Shown here piece after piece: positions 12,090 to 19,802 of a DNA stretch of 33,426 nt; positions within the stretch are counted from its first letter, which is position 1; every line of letters begins with the position of its first letter. A program made the position numbers and the translations under genes. Source of the DNA: Merismopedia glauca CCAP 1448/3 (GTDB lineage Bacteria > Cyanobacteriota > Cyanobacteriia > Cyanobacteriales > CCAP-1448); the NCBI RefSeq assembly GCF_003003775.1, contig NZ_PVWJ01000054.1, positions 1-33,426 on the forward strand. Reading direction: 5' to 3'. The notes below the pieces were generated by a model that was given only the letters and a program-made list of their open reading frames with translations, ran no database searches and was not told where the DNA came from.

Positions 12090-12118
12090 GTAGAGACGTT
12101 GCATTACAACGTCTCTAC
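12090..12118. terminator. GTAGAGACG hairpin after the haloperoxidase gene
   Basis: Arms gtagagacgttg and caacgtctctac enclose a 5-nt loop. The same outline occurs at 15007-15035 and 31230-31258. It lies between convergent genes and may act as a terminator, though it is probably a dispersed repeat first of all. Confidence 0.5.
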
Positions 12119-12177
12119 ACCCCAATGTTTAGCCCAAGAAAATGAAAATGGTATAAGCACTGTGCAGAAAGCTCATT

Positions 12178-12230
12178 ACTTCTGACTTCTGTACGGGCGC
12201 AACGCGTTGCGCCCGTACTTCTGACTTCTG
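12178..12230. repeat. 28-bp perfect palindrome flanked by 14-bp direct repeats
   Basis: gtacgggcgcaacg and its exact complement cgttgcgcccgtac form a perfect palindrome (12191-12218). acttctgacttctg occurs on both sides (12178-12191 and 12217-12230), overlapping the outer bases of the palindrome. The arrangement suggests insertion of a mobile hairpin into, or within, a heptamer tandem repeat. It sits 3' of both the haloperoxidase and pdxA genes and could end both transcripts. Confidence 0.65.
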
Positions 12231-12233
12231 ACT

Positions 12234-13316
12234 TTATTTCCTTCTTACCCAAACGATTTCTGCTGCTAATCTAATCGCTGCTTGCATACTATTTGCTCTC
12301 GCAATTCCTAACCCAGCAATATCAAAAGCCGTACCGTGATCTGGAGAGGTTCTAATAAAGGGTAACCCAATTGAAGTATTAATCGCCTGGTCAAATCCCA
12401 TCAATTTGACAGGAATTAAACCTTGGTCGTGATATAGTGCCAAATATGCATCTGCTAAACCCGTTACAGATTCCCCAGATGTGCCATACCAAGCTTGACC
12501 TGGTTTGACCCACATGGTATCTGGTGGAATAGGACCAACTAATTTGATGTTAGGTAGCCGTTTTTGCTGCTGTTGCATCCAAGGAATCAACCAATCAATT
12601 TCTTCTGTTCCTAGCTGTCCTTGTTCTCCACTGTGAGGATTTAAGCCAGCGATCGCAATTTGCGGATTTTCTACCCCAAAGTCTTGCTGTAAGCATTCTA
12701 CTAACAACTCTATCTTTTCCGTCATCAAACTAGCTGTAAGCGTTTCGGAAACTTGACGTAAAGGAATATGAGTCGTCGCCAATAAAGTCCGCAGCATCCA
12801 ACCAGTATGAGGCGATCGCGCTACAAATAACATCCCATATCGGCTAGTTCCTGATTTTTCCGCTAATAGTTCCGTTTGACCTGGATAATGATGTCCAGCC
12901 GCCAACCAAGCTGATTTAGCAATTGGTGCTGTCACAATCCCCTCAAATTCTCCCGCTAGAGTCCGAGCGATCGCTGTTTCTAAATAGGCAAAACTCGCCT
13001 CCCCACTAGCTGCATTCCCTTCACCCAACCGAATGCGATCGCAGATGGCTACAGGTAGAGGTACATCTAGTAATGAAATCTCTGCTAAAGGAACAAAAGA
13101 AAGATTGCCTACTTTTGCCTGTAACTGCTCGTATGCAGCCTCTAAAAGCTGTCGATTTCCGATTAAGGTAATTTGACCCAATTGACGAATTTCTGGGCTT
13201 GCCAAGGCTTTTAAGACAACCTCTGTGCCAATTCCGGCTGGATCTCCTAATGCGATCGCTATTTTGGGCAATGTATTTCCATCAGCAACAAGAGAAAGGG
13301 TGTTTTGGCGATCCAT
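12234..13316 (-). CDS. pdxA: 4-hydroxythreonine-4-phosphate dehydrogenase
   Basis: PdxA oxidises 4-phosphohydroxy-L-threonine with NAD in the DXP-dependent pathway to pyridoxal phosphate. Family signatures run through the protein: [20 protein letters not shown] near the N-terminus, [12 protein letters not shown], the metal-binding His in [46 protein letters not shown] and the C-terminal [16 protein letters not shown]. Length is about 360 aa, as usual. I prefer the ATG at 13316; a TTG at 13340 would add eight residues. The catalytic domain starts 17 residues after the ATG. It is convergent with the haloperoxidase and divergent from petM. Confidence 0.93.
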   Translation of the reverse strand: MDRQNTLSLVADGNTLPKIAIALGDPAGIGTEVVLKALASPEIRQLGQITLIGNRQLLEAAYEQLQAKVGNLSFVPLAEISLLDVPLPVAICDRIRLGEGNAASGEASFAYLETAIARTLAGEFEGIVTAPIAKSAWLAAGHHYPGQTELLAEKSGTSRYGMLFVARSPHTGWMLRTLLATTHIPLRQVSETLTASLMTEKIELLVECLQQDFGVENPQIAIAGLNPHSGEQGQLGTEEIDWLIPWMQQQQKRLPNIKLVGPIPPDTMWVKPGQAWYGTSGESVTGLADAYLALYHDQGLIPVKLMGFDQAINTSIGLPFIRTSPDHGTAFDIAGLGIARANSMQAAIRLAAEIVWVRRK

Positions 13317-13526
13317 GCTGTAAGAGGTTTTGACGAGCAACTATAGCGATGGTAAGCGATCGCTTAATGTCCTGCACGATCTTCTCTAAAATCCCTGTAA
13401 CCAGCTATTTTGCTGCTTTCTCAAGAACTTCATCTAATTGGCAAATACTTTAAAAGGGCACTCAGGACAGCTTATGATTAGCGTTAGCTAAAGAATTGTA
13501 CTTGTTTGTCCAGGAGTATTGCACTA

Positions 13527-13631
13527 ATGAGCGCAGAATTAACCAATGCGATGTTTTTATCTTCTAGTTTGATTTTAGTGGGCATAGGAGTAGGTTTCCT
13601 CCTGCTCAAAATCCAAGGTGGCGAAGAATAA
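13527..13631 (+). CDS. petM: Cytochrome b6-f complex subunit PetM (subunit VII)
   Basis: This 34-residue gene encodes a single membrane helix between a short polar head (MSAELTNAMF) and the diagnostic tail LLLKIQGGEE. PetM is a small accessory subunit of the thylakoid cytochrome b6f complex, which passes electrons from plastoquinol to plastocyanin or cytochrome c6. aggag (13512-13516) lies 10 bases before the ATG, and the preceding spacer of about 200 bases contains no other gene, so it likely has its own promoter. The downstream gene, ycf39, also serves the photosynthetic membrane; I recall the same neighbourhood in other cyanobacteria. Confidence 0.93.
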   Translation: MSAELTNAMFLSSSLILVGIGVGFLLLKIQGGEE

Positions 13632-14012
13632 ATCTCAGAAACGCAATATATTCTGAGAAAAGTCTGCCATAAAGTTAATTATCTGTTTCATAAGCTAAAA
13701 CACATCTAAGAAAGCATATTTAACTTTAACAAAACTCTTGTGGGACGGGCATCTTGACCGCCGTAAGTATGCAATTTCAATGTGGAACAGCTTACCTCAA
13801 ATCCACTTAAGTGGACTTCAGCTATCAGCCTGGAACTCAAGTTCCAGGCGAGGCTTGAGCAAAGCCAGAGTCTCTGTTTCTAGATTATTTACCCTCAACT
13901 AACCCTCTTCTCGATCCACCTTTGAGCAAACTTTGTTAACTTTCTTGTAGATTTGTGAGAAATTTCTGATAAAATCAAAAACAAAGGTTAATATTACTTA
14001 GTAAAATAATTA
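13632..14012. other. Intergenic region between petM and ycf39
   Basis: The middle holds an inverted copy of the double-hairpin element (13802-13848). The last 90 bases are AT-rich, with tgataaaat at about 13968 as a possible -10 box for ycf39. I see no small gene. Confidence 0.45.
13802..13848 (-). repeat. Double-hairpin element, copy 4
   Basis: Read on the minus strand, hairpin one is cctggaacttgagttccagg, the linker is ctgatagctgaag, and hairpin two is tccacttaagtgga. The layout and linker match copies 1-3, and both stems pair perfectly with their own sequence. Confidence 0.7.
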
Positions 14013-14990
14013 ATGAATTTATTAATCGTTGGTGCTACTGGCACATTGGGAAGGCAGATAGCGCGTCGCGCTCTCGATGAAGGTCATCAAGTCCGTTGCT
14101 TAGTCCGCAGTTACAAAAAAGCAGCATTCTTGAGAGAGTGGGGTGCAGAACTAGTAGGTGGTAATATTTGCCGACCAGAAACTCTACCTGGGGCATTAGA
14201 AGGAATTGATGTTGTAATTGACGCAGCAACCGCCAGAGCCACCGATTCTTTCAGTATCAAACAAATAGACTGGGATGGTAAAGTAGCCCTAATTCAAGCT
14301 GCCGTCGCCGCTAAAGTAAATCGATATATATTTTTCTCAATTTTAGATGCTGAAAAGTATCCTCAAGTCCCCTTAATGGAAATTAAGCGGTGTACTGAAC
14401 TTTTCCTCAAAGAATCAGGGCTAAACTACACAATTTTACGTCCTTGTGGGTTCATGCAGAACTTAATCGGAGACTTTGCGATTCCTGTATTAGAGGGACA
14501 ACCAGTTTGGGTAACGGGAGCCGCATCTCCTATAGCCTATATGGATACCCAAGATATTGCTAAATTTGCGATTAGAGCGCTTTCAGTACCCGAAACCGAA
14601 AACCAAACATTTCCGATCGTCGGTTCCAAGGCTTGGAGTGCTGATGAAATAGTTAAATTATGCGAGCGTCTATCGGGCAAAGATGCTAAAGTGACGCGAG
14701 TTTCCTGGGTAATATTGCGCGCTGCCCGCAATTTTGCCAGATTTTTTGAATGGACGTGGAATATCGCAGATCGCATGGATTTTGCTGAAGTGATTGCCAC
14801 AGGGAAACCCCTCAATGCTTCTATGACAGAAGTGTATCAAACCTTTGGCATTGCTCCTGAAGAAACCACTACCCTGGAAACATATTTACAAGATTATTTC
14901 GGTCGTATTTTGAAGAAACTCAAAGAATTAGACTACGAAAAAGCCAAGACTCAATCGAAAAAAATATCTCCCAAAAAACTAACCTTTTAG
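14013..14990 (+). CDS. ycf39: Ycf39-type NAD(P)-binding photosystem II assembly factor
   Basis: This is an atypical short-chain dehydrogenase of the NmrA/Ycf39 group. The N-terminal dinucleotide loop is clear (LLIVGATGTLGRQIARRAL, residues 3-21), followed by VRCLVRS, GIDVVIDAA and the ILRPCGFMQNL segment typical of Ycf39. Cyanobacterial Ycf39 associates with high-light-inducible proteins and helps deliver chlorophyll to newly made D1 during photosystem II assembly; here that role is taken from the family. The length of 325 aa is normal, and the C-terminal 25 residues are Lys-rich. The ATG is preceded by an AT-rich leader without a strong Shine-Dalgarno sequence. It follows petM on the same strand, with a hairpin element between. 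Confidence 0.9.
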   Translation: MNLLIVGATGTLGRQIARRALDEGHQVRCLVRSYKKAAFLREWGAELVGGNICRPETLPGALEGIDVVIDAATARATDSFSIKQIDWDGKVALIQAAVAAKVNRYIFFSILDAEKYPQVPLMEIKRCTELFLKESGLNYTILRPCGFMQNLIGDFAIPVLEGQPVWVTGAASPIAYMDTQDIAKFAIRALSVPETENQTFPIVGSKAWSADEIVKLCERLSGKDAKVTRVSWVILRAARNFARFFEWTWNIADRMDFAEVIATGKPLNASMTEVYQTFGIAPEETTTLETYLQDYFGRILKKLKELDYEKAKTQSKKISPKKLTF

Positions 14991-15006
14991 AAGTCAGAAG
15001 TCATTC

Positions 15007-15035
15007 GTAGAGACGTAGCACTGCTACGTCTCTAC
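15007..15035. terminator. GTAGAGACG hairpin after ycf39
   Basis: Arms gtagagacgtagca and tgctacgtctctac pair around one base, 17 bases after the ycf39 stop. agaagtcagaagtc, the complement of the heptamer repeats near 12178-12230, lies just before it. It probably ends the ycf39 transcript. Confidence 0.5.
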
Positions 15036-15133
15036 AAAAGTTAGGAGAATTAAGTGGTTTTGAAATATAGCCTTCTCCTTGAGGCAACCTTAGCCTAAGA
15101 TAGCTAATTAAAACATTCAAGCGGACTGAAAAA

Positions 15134-16051
15134 GTGCCCAAAGCAGGCATCATCTACAATGACATTAAACCCATAGCTTGTCGTGCAGCCATAGAATTGC
15201 AGGACAGGTTGCTCTGTAGTGGGTGGCAAGTTGCCGTAGCTACAGGAGGTCAGGGCATTCTGGGCTATTCAGAACCCGACCGTCCAGTTTGTCACACTTC
15301 GATTGAATCGCTAGTCCCTCCAGGATTCGACGACTCAATGAGTTTTGCCGTGGTTTTAGGAGGTGATGGCACAGTTTTAGCTGCTTTTCGCCAAGTAGCT
15401 CCCTGGGGTATTCCCTTGTTGACGGTAAATACTGGTCATCTGGGCTTTCTTACCGAAATATACCTCAAACAGCTTCCTCAAGCCCTAGAACAGATCATGG
15501 CTGATGAGTATGAAGTCGAAGAAAGAGCTATGCTGTCGGTGCGGCTACTTCGAGAAGAACAGGTACTATGGGAAGCTCTATGTTTAAACGAAATGGTCAT
15601 CCATAGAGAACCTCTAACTAGTATGTGCCATTTTGAAGTAGTCATCGGCGGTCATTCTCCCGTAGATGTAGCGGCTGATGGCTTGATTATTTCCACTCCT
15701 ACGGGTTCGACAGCTTATTCCTTGAGTGCAGGTGGTCCAGTTGTCGCACCTGGAATTCCCGCCCTCCAGTTAGTACCAATTTGCCCTCATTCCTTGGCTT
15801 CTAGGGCTTTAGTATTTAACGATTCTGAGCCTGTCGCCATCTATCCAGCTACCCCAAACCGTTTGGTGATGGTAGTAGACGGTAATGCTGGATGCTATGT
15901 ATTACCCGAAGATAGAGTAGAATTAGCCCGTTCTCCTTATTCTGCTCGGTTTATTCGCTTGCAATCGCCAGAATTCTTCAAAATATTGCGCGAGAAGCTC
16001 GGTTGGGGATTGCCGCATATTGCTAAACCCAATTCTGTTGAATTACCGTGA
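15134..16051 (+). CDS. nadK: NAD kinase
   Basis: NadK phosphorylates NAD to NADP, a major need of photosynthetic cells. The catalytic GGDGT is at residues 76-80, followed by [22 protein letters not shown], and [20 protein letters not shown], the NAD-binding segment. The length of 305 aa is normal. The gene starts with GTG at 15134 and has no clear Shine-Dalgarno sequence. Cyanobacteria usually carry two NAD kinases; I cannot tell from sequence alone which paralogue this is. The next 80 bases are a purine-rich GGAG-repeat stretch, then a convergent Hsp70-like gene. Confidence 0.92.
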   Translation: MPKAGIIYNDIKPIACRAAIELQDRLLCSGWQVAVATGGQGILGYSEPDRPVCHTSIESLVPPGFDDSMSFAVVLGGDGTVLAAFRQVAPWGIPLLTVNTGHLGFLTEIYLKQLPQALEQIMADEYEVEERAMLSVRLLREEQVLWEALCLNEMVIHREPLTSMCHFEVVIGGHSPVDVAADGLIISTPTGSTAYSLSAGGPVVAPGIPALQLVPICPHSLASRALVFNDSEPVAIYPATPNRLVMVVDGNAGCYVLPEDRVELARSPYSARFIRLQSPEFFKILREKLGWGLPHIAKPNSVELP

Positions 16052-16132
16052 AGGAGCGGAGGGGCTGAGGAGCGGAGGAGCAGAGAAGCACAGGGGAATC
16101 AAAGATGATATTACCTGAGTTATTAATCGAAA
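16052..16132. repeat. Purine-rich GGAG-type stretch between nadK and the Hsp70-like gene
   Basis: The sequence aaggagcggaggggctgagg and following bases repeat a ggagc/ggagg motif several times. Similar gggga runs occur in the last 20 bases of the window. It carries no open frame and no hairpin that I can see. Confidence 0.4.
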
Positions 16133-17734
16133 TTAGCTTAGTTGGGCTACTATTTGATTTTCTAGCAACGTTTGGTTGGCTAATAAGTCATCTACAGTAA
16201 TCCTTAAGGAACGGTCTGCATCGACCCAAAATTGGACTTTAATGCGATCGCTCCCTGGATAACCTAGTGGTGTCAGTTGAGCGATAGATCTAGCCCCAGA
16301 ACGGTCATTTAAGGGTACTACAGCCGCTTTTCCAGTACTAATAGAGCGGGTAATCAGGCGATCACCATCGAAGTATACTTCTGTTCCCTGGTTTCCCTGC
16401 CCTAATTCCCCGATAATTAATTCAATGCTGGGCTGATTTTCTACAGAAGCGCCCAAAGTGAGATTAATTGGTTCGCTCATAGGGTAAGGTTGTCCAGTTT
16501 TAATAATTTCGTGCCAGTTGTGTGCATTTTTCTGACGATCCCAGAATCTAATGCCGTAGCTGTGATAGAGAAAGTCCTTCAGTTCGACTCCTTGAGATAA
16601 CTGTAAGGCACCGTGAGCGATCGCTTCAAAAGGTTGGGAACGGCGGATTTTGGTAACATCGAAGTATTGTTCTACCCAAGCTTGAACGGCGGGAATTTGC
16701 ACTGTTCCCCCAACTAATAAAACTGCATCAATATCGCCAACTTCGATTCCCTGTCTTCTTCCCTGTTGCAAAACTTGCGTCATCGCTTCATCTAGGTTGG
16801 CTAGGAATTTGTGCTGTTTGAGGATAGACTCAAAGCGATCGCGATTTAATTCTAGTTCGTAGGTTTCTAGCGTCTCATCGTCAAAATAAACTTCTTTTGC
16901 ACTAGTATGAGTCGATAGTTGAATCTTTAGCTTTTCCGCTAGGCGAATCGTCAACGGACTAACTGGAATCTTGGCTGTAGTCGCGAAATAATCGGCTATC
17001 CAGTTATCGATATCCGTTCCTCCTATGTTTTGCCCTGCTTTTGCCAAAACCCTCGCTGTTTTGGGGCGCTGAGTGGTACTTTCAGCCAAAGATCTTTCTC
17101 CCCACTTCAAGATAAATCCTAGCGGTTTCCTTCCAGCTTTCAACTCTTGGGGTAACTGCACCAAAGACAAATCTAGAGTTCCTCCCCCAAAATCGATCGC
17201 CAAAATCGTTTCTGCACCACTCATCTGATAACCCAAAGCCGCAGCAGTAGGTTCGTCTAGCATTCGCACCTGTTCCACGGGAAGAGATTGACAGACATCA
17301 CCCAACCAGTGACGGTAGGATTCAAAACTATCTACAGGGACGGTTAAAGTGAGAGATTTACCAACATCAGGATACTTAGTTTGCAATTGCTCCACGATAC
17401 TGGTTAAAAACCACTTTCCCACCCGTTCAAAAGAGAGAGTTTCCCCATCTATTTCTGGGAGATAACCTTGGATAGGCGAACCAATCCCCCGTTTAAAGCT
17501 GCGGAAAAACCGAGGATCGCTCTTCAAGTCTAAACCGCGATCGCGCACTTGTTGACCAATGACTACTTCCCCAATGGTTGCATCTTCTACATATGCCAAA
17601 GAAGGAATCAAGGGAGGTGAATTGAGAGCTACTGCCGATAACCCAGGCAGAGTCAGAGTTTCTGCTTGTTGCGTAACAGGGTTCCACCGTGCGATTACCG
17701 TGTTACTCGTTCCAAAATCAATAGCGATGCTCAT
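16133..17734 (-). CDS. Hsp70-family protein, DnaK-like with a short C-terminal region
   Basis: The nucleotide-binding domain is complete: phosphate-1 motif IAIDFGTSNTVIARW at the N-terminus, LDEPTAAALGY, phosphate-2 motif ILAIDFGGGTLDLSL and VLLVGGTVQIPAVQ. The C-terminal part is shorter and more divergent than the DnaK substrate-binding domain (533 aa here versus about 640), and no lid or EEVD-like tail is visible. It may be a specialised chaperone or regulatory ATPase. I chose the ATG at 17734; a TTG two codons upstream is possible. It stands alone and is not beside dnaJ or grpE, so it is not the housekeeping dnaK. Confidence 0.85.
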   Translation of the reverse strand: MSIAIDFGTSNTVIARWNPVTQQAETLTLPGLSAVALNSPPLIPSLAYVEDATIGEVVIGQQVRDRGLDLKSDPRFFRSFKRGIGSPIQGYLPEIDGETLSFERVGKWFLTSIVEQLQTKYPDVGKSLTLTVPVDSFESYRHWLGDVCQSLPVEQVRMLDEPTAAALGYQMSGAETILAIDFGGGTLDLSLVQLPQELKAGRKPLGFILKWGERSLAESTTQRPKTARVLAKAGQNIGGTDIDNWIADYFATTAKIPVSPLTIRLAEKLKIQLSTHTSAKEVYFDDETLETYELELNRDRFESILKQHKFLANLDEAMTQVLQQGRRQGIEVGDIDAVLLVGGTVQIPAVQAWVEQYFDVTKIRRSQPFEAIAHGALQLSQGVELKDFLYHSYGIRFWDRQKNAHNWHEIIKTGQPYPMSEPINLTLGASVENQPSIELIIGELGQGNQGTEVYFDGDRLITRSISTGKAAVVPLNDRSGARSIAQLTPLGYPGSDRIKVQFWVDADRSLRITVDDLLANQTLLENQIVAQLS

Positions 17735-17906
17735 AACCAATAAGCTGTTTCTATTTCCCTTCCCCAGAGCATCATAGCAGGTTCAAAAAACTTAACTCAA
17801 ACAACTAACTTTTTCTAACTGACTTCTCAAAAAATATTAATTACTGTATGTATTAGCTCAAAACTAAACAACCAAATAACCAGCAAAGCAAGGGTATAGA
17901 TATTTA

Positions 17907-18215
17907 ATGTTGGAAACAATTTTTACATCTCTCGCAACCGCACTAATAACAGGTTTAGTTACCTTTTCAGTTCAAGAAAGAAAGCTTAAGTCAGAGTTGC
18001 GTACAGAGTTTATGGCGGAACAAGTTGCTAAAACTCTTCTTGAAAACGAGAAATGGAAAAAGAGAAGTTTTGCAGAGATTCAGAAAAGGTTAGGTGGATT
18101 TCCAGAAGATGAACTTAGAAGAATTTTGGTACGGGCTGGAGCAGTTCGATTTGTAGTTGAAGATGGGAAAGAAATGTGGGGATTGTTGTCTAGAAATCAA
18201 AATAGCATTGAGTAA
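17907..18215 (+). CDS. Small membrane-anchored protein with a winged-helix-like tail
   Basis: I do not recognise a named family. The first 22 residues (LETIFTSLATALITGLVTFSV) form one hydrophobic segment, followed by a charged stretch (QERKLKSELRTEF...) likely to be helical. The last 50 residues (RSFAEIQKRLGGFPEDELRRILVRAGAVRFVV...MWGLLSRN) look like a compact helix-turn-helix with a beta wing. A possible -10 box is present upstream but no strong Shine-Dalgarno. The gene is divergent from the Hsp70-like gene, with about 170 bases between them. Function is unknown. Confidence 0.6.
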   Translation: MLETIFTSLATALITGLVTFSVQERKLKSELRTEFMAEQVAKTLLENEKWKKRSFAEIQKRLGGFPEDELRRILVRAGAVRFVVEDGKEMWGLLSRNQNSIE

Positions 18216-18384
18216 TGAACTATGAGATTGCGATTGCCTTTTTCCTTGATGTAATTGAGAGCGATCGCTCCTTTTACAATCCCATTAATCGAGCTTCAAA
18301 TTGTGAAAGTGATCGCTTTTGTAAGGATGGAATGGTGATGCGATCGCTCTTATCAGTCAATTAACGAGTAGAGCGATCGCACCC
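18216..18384. repeat. Cluster of HIP1 octamers
   Basis: gcgatcgc occurs at 18261, 18340 and 18373, with degenerate forms at about 18310 (gtgatcgc) and 18391 (agatcgct). HIP1 is the abundant palindrome of many cyanobacterial genomes. Three copies in 120 non-coding bases is dense compared with the rest of the window. No gene is present. Confidence 0.6.
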
Positions 18385-18699
18385 TCAAAGATCGCTAAAA
18401 TTATTTACTTTAACTTCTCCATCGGGAAAACGAGCAATAATATCCAACTCACCTCCCATTGCCTCTATTACTTTTCTTAAATGACTGACATACATATCAG
18501 TACGTTTTTCTAACCGAGAAACTGCTGGCTGCTTAATCTGAAGTTTAGCTGCTAGTTCAGTCTGAGATAGTTGAAGTGCTTGTCGCAACTCAGAAAGAGC
18601 CATTTCTGCTTTTAATTGTGCTGTTTTTTGAGCAATTTCAACTTGCCGTTCTTCAGAGATCTGCTCGATAAGTTGAGAAAATTTATGATGTCCGCTCAT
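18385..18699 (-). CDS. HigA-type XRE-family antitoxin
   Basis: The protein has 104 residues. A helical N-terminus (QLIEQISEERQVEIAQKTAQL) is followed by a Cro/C1-type helix-turn-helix, with ALQLSQTELAAKLQIKQPAVSRLE as its core (about residues 40-65), then YVSHLRKVIEAMGGELDIIARF, the typical end of this antitoxin group. Its start overlaps the stop of the toxin gene by 4 bases (18696-18699), so the pair is translationally coupled with the toxin first, as in higBA modules. It is expected to bind the toxin and repress the operon, probably through the palindrome at 19065-19084. Confidence 0.87.
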   Translation of the reverse strand: MSGHHKFSQLIEQISEERQVEIAQKTAQLKAEMALSELRQALQLSQTELAAKLQIKQPAVSRLEKRTDMYVSHLRKVIEAMGGELDIIARFPDGEVKVNNFSDL

Positions 18700-19055
18700 A
18701 TTAAACCCTCATTTTTTATCTCTTCTAAATAAATGTCGTACAACCGATCTGCAATGGGGATATACGTGTCGTAAAATCGGTCATCTCCTGTTTTATCTCC
18801 ACCAATTAGTAAAATAGCCGTGCGTCTGGGATCGAAAGCATAGAAAATTCTGAGAGGTTTTCCACCACTTTGAACTCGCAATTCTCGCATCTGAGAATGC
18901 TTAGAACCCATAATCCCTGAAGAATAAGGGAAAGAAAGATTCGTCCCTTTTTCTGTTAGAAGATTGACAACGGCTACAATATCGTTCTGCTGTTTTTCAG
19001 TAACTGTATCCCACCAGCTTTTAAATTCATCGGTATATTCAATTTCCCAAGTCAT
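18696..19055 (-). CDS. HigB-type RelE/ParE-superfamily toxin
   Basis: The 119-residue protein matches the phage Gp49-like/HigB group: IEYTDEFKSWWDTVTEKQQNDI at the start, LSFPYSSGIMGSKHSQMRELRVQ in the middle, then LRIFYAFDPRRTAILLIGGDKTGDDRFYDTYI. Toxins of this group cut mRNA at the ribosome. The fold, catalytic basic residues (K and R in GSKHSQMRELR, LRIFYAFDPRR) and length all fit an intact toxin. The start codon is 10 bases downstream of a perfect inverted repeat, and the antitoxin gene overlaps its 3' end. Confidence 0.88.
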   Translation of the reverse strand: MTWEIEYTDEFKSWWDTVTEKQQNDIVAVVNLLTEKGTNLSFPYSSGIMGSKHSQMRELRVQSGGKPLRIFYAFDPRRTAILLIGGDKTGDDRFYDTYIPIADRLYDIYLEEIKNEGLI

Positions 19056-19064
19056 TCTTATATT

Positions 19065-19084
19065 ATATTACATCAATGTAATAT
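19065..19084. promoter_or_regulatory. Inverted repeat at the higBA promoter, candidate HigA operator
   Basis: atattacatcaatgtaatat has perfect 9-bp arms around two bases and begins 10 bases upstream of the toxin start. Its position across the likely -10 region (tataat-like sequence nearby) suits autorepression by the XRE antitoxin. Confidence 0.55.
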
Positions 19085-19168
19085 GTTAATCGATCGGTAT
19101 AAAAAAAGGCGATCGCCCTAAATTCACCAACCAAGAAAGCGATCGCTCTGAGTGCGATTGCCGATCTT

Positions 19169-19199
19169 GTAGGTTGGGTTGACGTTAAGGAAACCCAAC
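19169..19199. repeat. gttgggtt/aacccaac hairpin
   Basis: gttgggtt at about 19173 pairs with aacccaac at 19192 around a 10-11 base loop. A related piece (gaaacccaacctacg) is at about 5336-5350. Short repeats of this form are common between cyanobacterial genes. Confidence 0.45.
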
Positions 19200-19312
19200 A
19201 TCTATTTCTCATAATGATGCTGCGATCGCCTCTTTTTTAATTCCAGCATATGTGTTGCTGATTAATCTCAGACTAAATGTTAACAATCTGATGTTTTTTT
19301 GAATTTAAATAT

Positions 19313-19744
19313 ATGTCCAGATTTTTGCTTTCAACAACTTTATCTACGGCAATTTTTATCCTGCCAACATTGTCTTTAGCTGGAGGAGCTAATGCACAGT
19401 TTCCACAACCAAACGGACGCGGTGATTATTACTCAATTCAGACTCCAGGTACAACATCTTCTCACTTAGTTTGGCAAGTTGTTAGTAGCGAACTAAATTG
19501 CCGTAGTAGACCTGGCTCGAACTCTCGTGTTGTGCGAAAGTTATTTAAAGGCGATGTCATTAATTTAGTTAGTCGTCCTAAAATTAGGCGGGATGCTAAA
19601 GGATTACCTTGGTTATTTGTTGCTAAAGAGGGCAGTCTAGAGGATATAAAGACCAGATGCTTTGTCAGAGGGAATGCTCAATTTATTAAACCTATTCCCT
19701 ATTCCTTCTCAGATCTAAAATTGGGTTCTGTTCTTAATACTTAG
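19313..19744 (+). CDS. Exported SH3b-like protein
   Basis: The first 29 residues form a signal peptide (MSRFLLSTTLSTAIFILPTL, then a short-residue cleavage site near GGANAQ). The mature part holds one bacterial SH3-like domain: WQVVSSELNCRSRPGSNSRVV begins it and a basic loop precedes GLPWLFV. Such domains bind cell-wall peptides or act as extracellular binding modules; the Cys pair (C in LNCRS and in TRCFV) could form a disulfide. No enzymatic domain is attached. The next gene, 58 bases downstream on the same strand, also encodes an exported protein. Confidence 0.75.
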   Translation: MSRFLLSTTLSTAIFILPTLSLAGGANAQFPQPNGRGDYYSIQTPGTTSSHLVWQVVSSELNCRSRPGSNSRVVRKLFKGDVINLVSRPKIRRDAKGLPWLFVAKEGSLEDIKTRCFVRGNAQFIKPIPYSFSDLKLGSVLNT

Positions 19745-19802
19745 GCAAATAGTAGTAATCAGCGATCGCTATTTATAACTACTTAATAAACACCAACGAA
19801 TC

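Noticed and set aside
16133-17734. Housekeeping dnaK
   Set aside because: The C-terminal domain is too short and divergent, and the chaperone partners dnaJ and grpE are not nearby.
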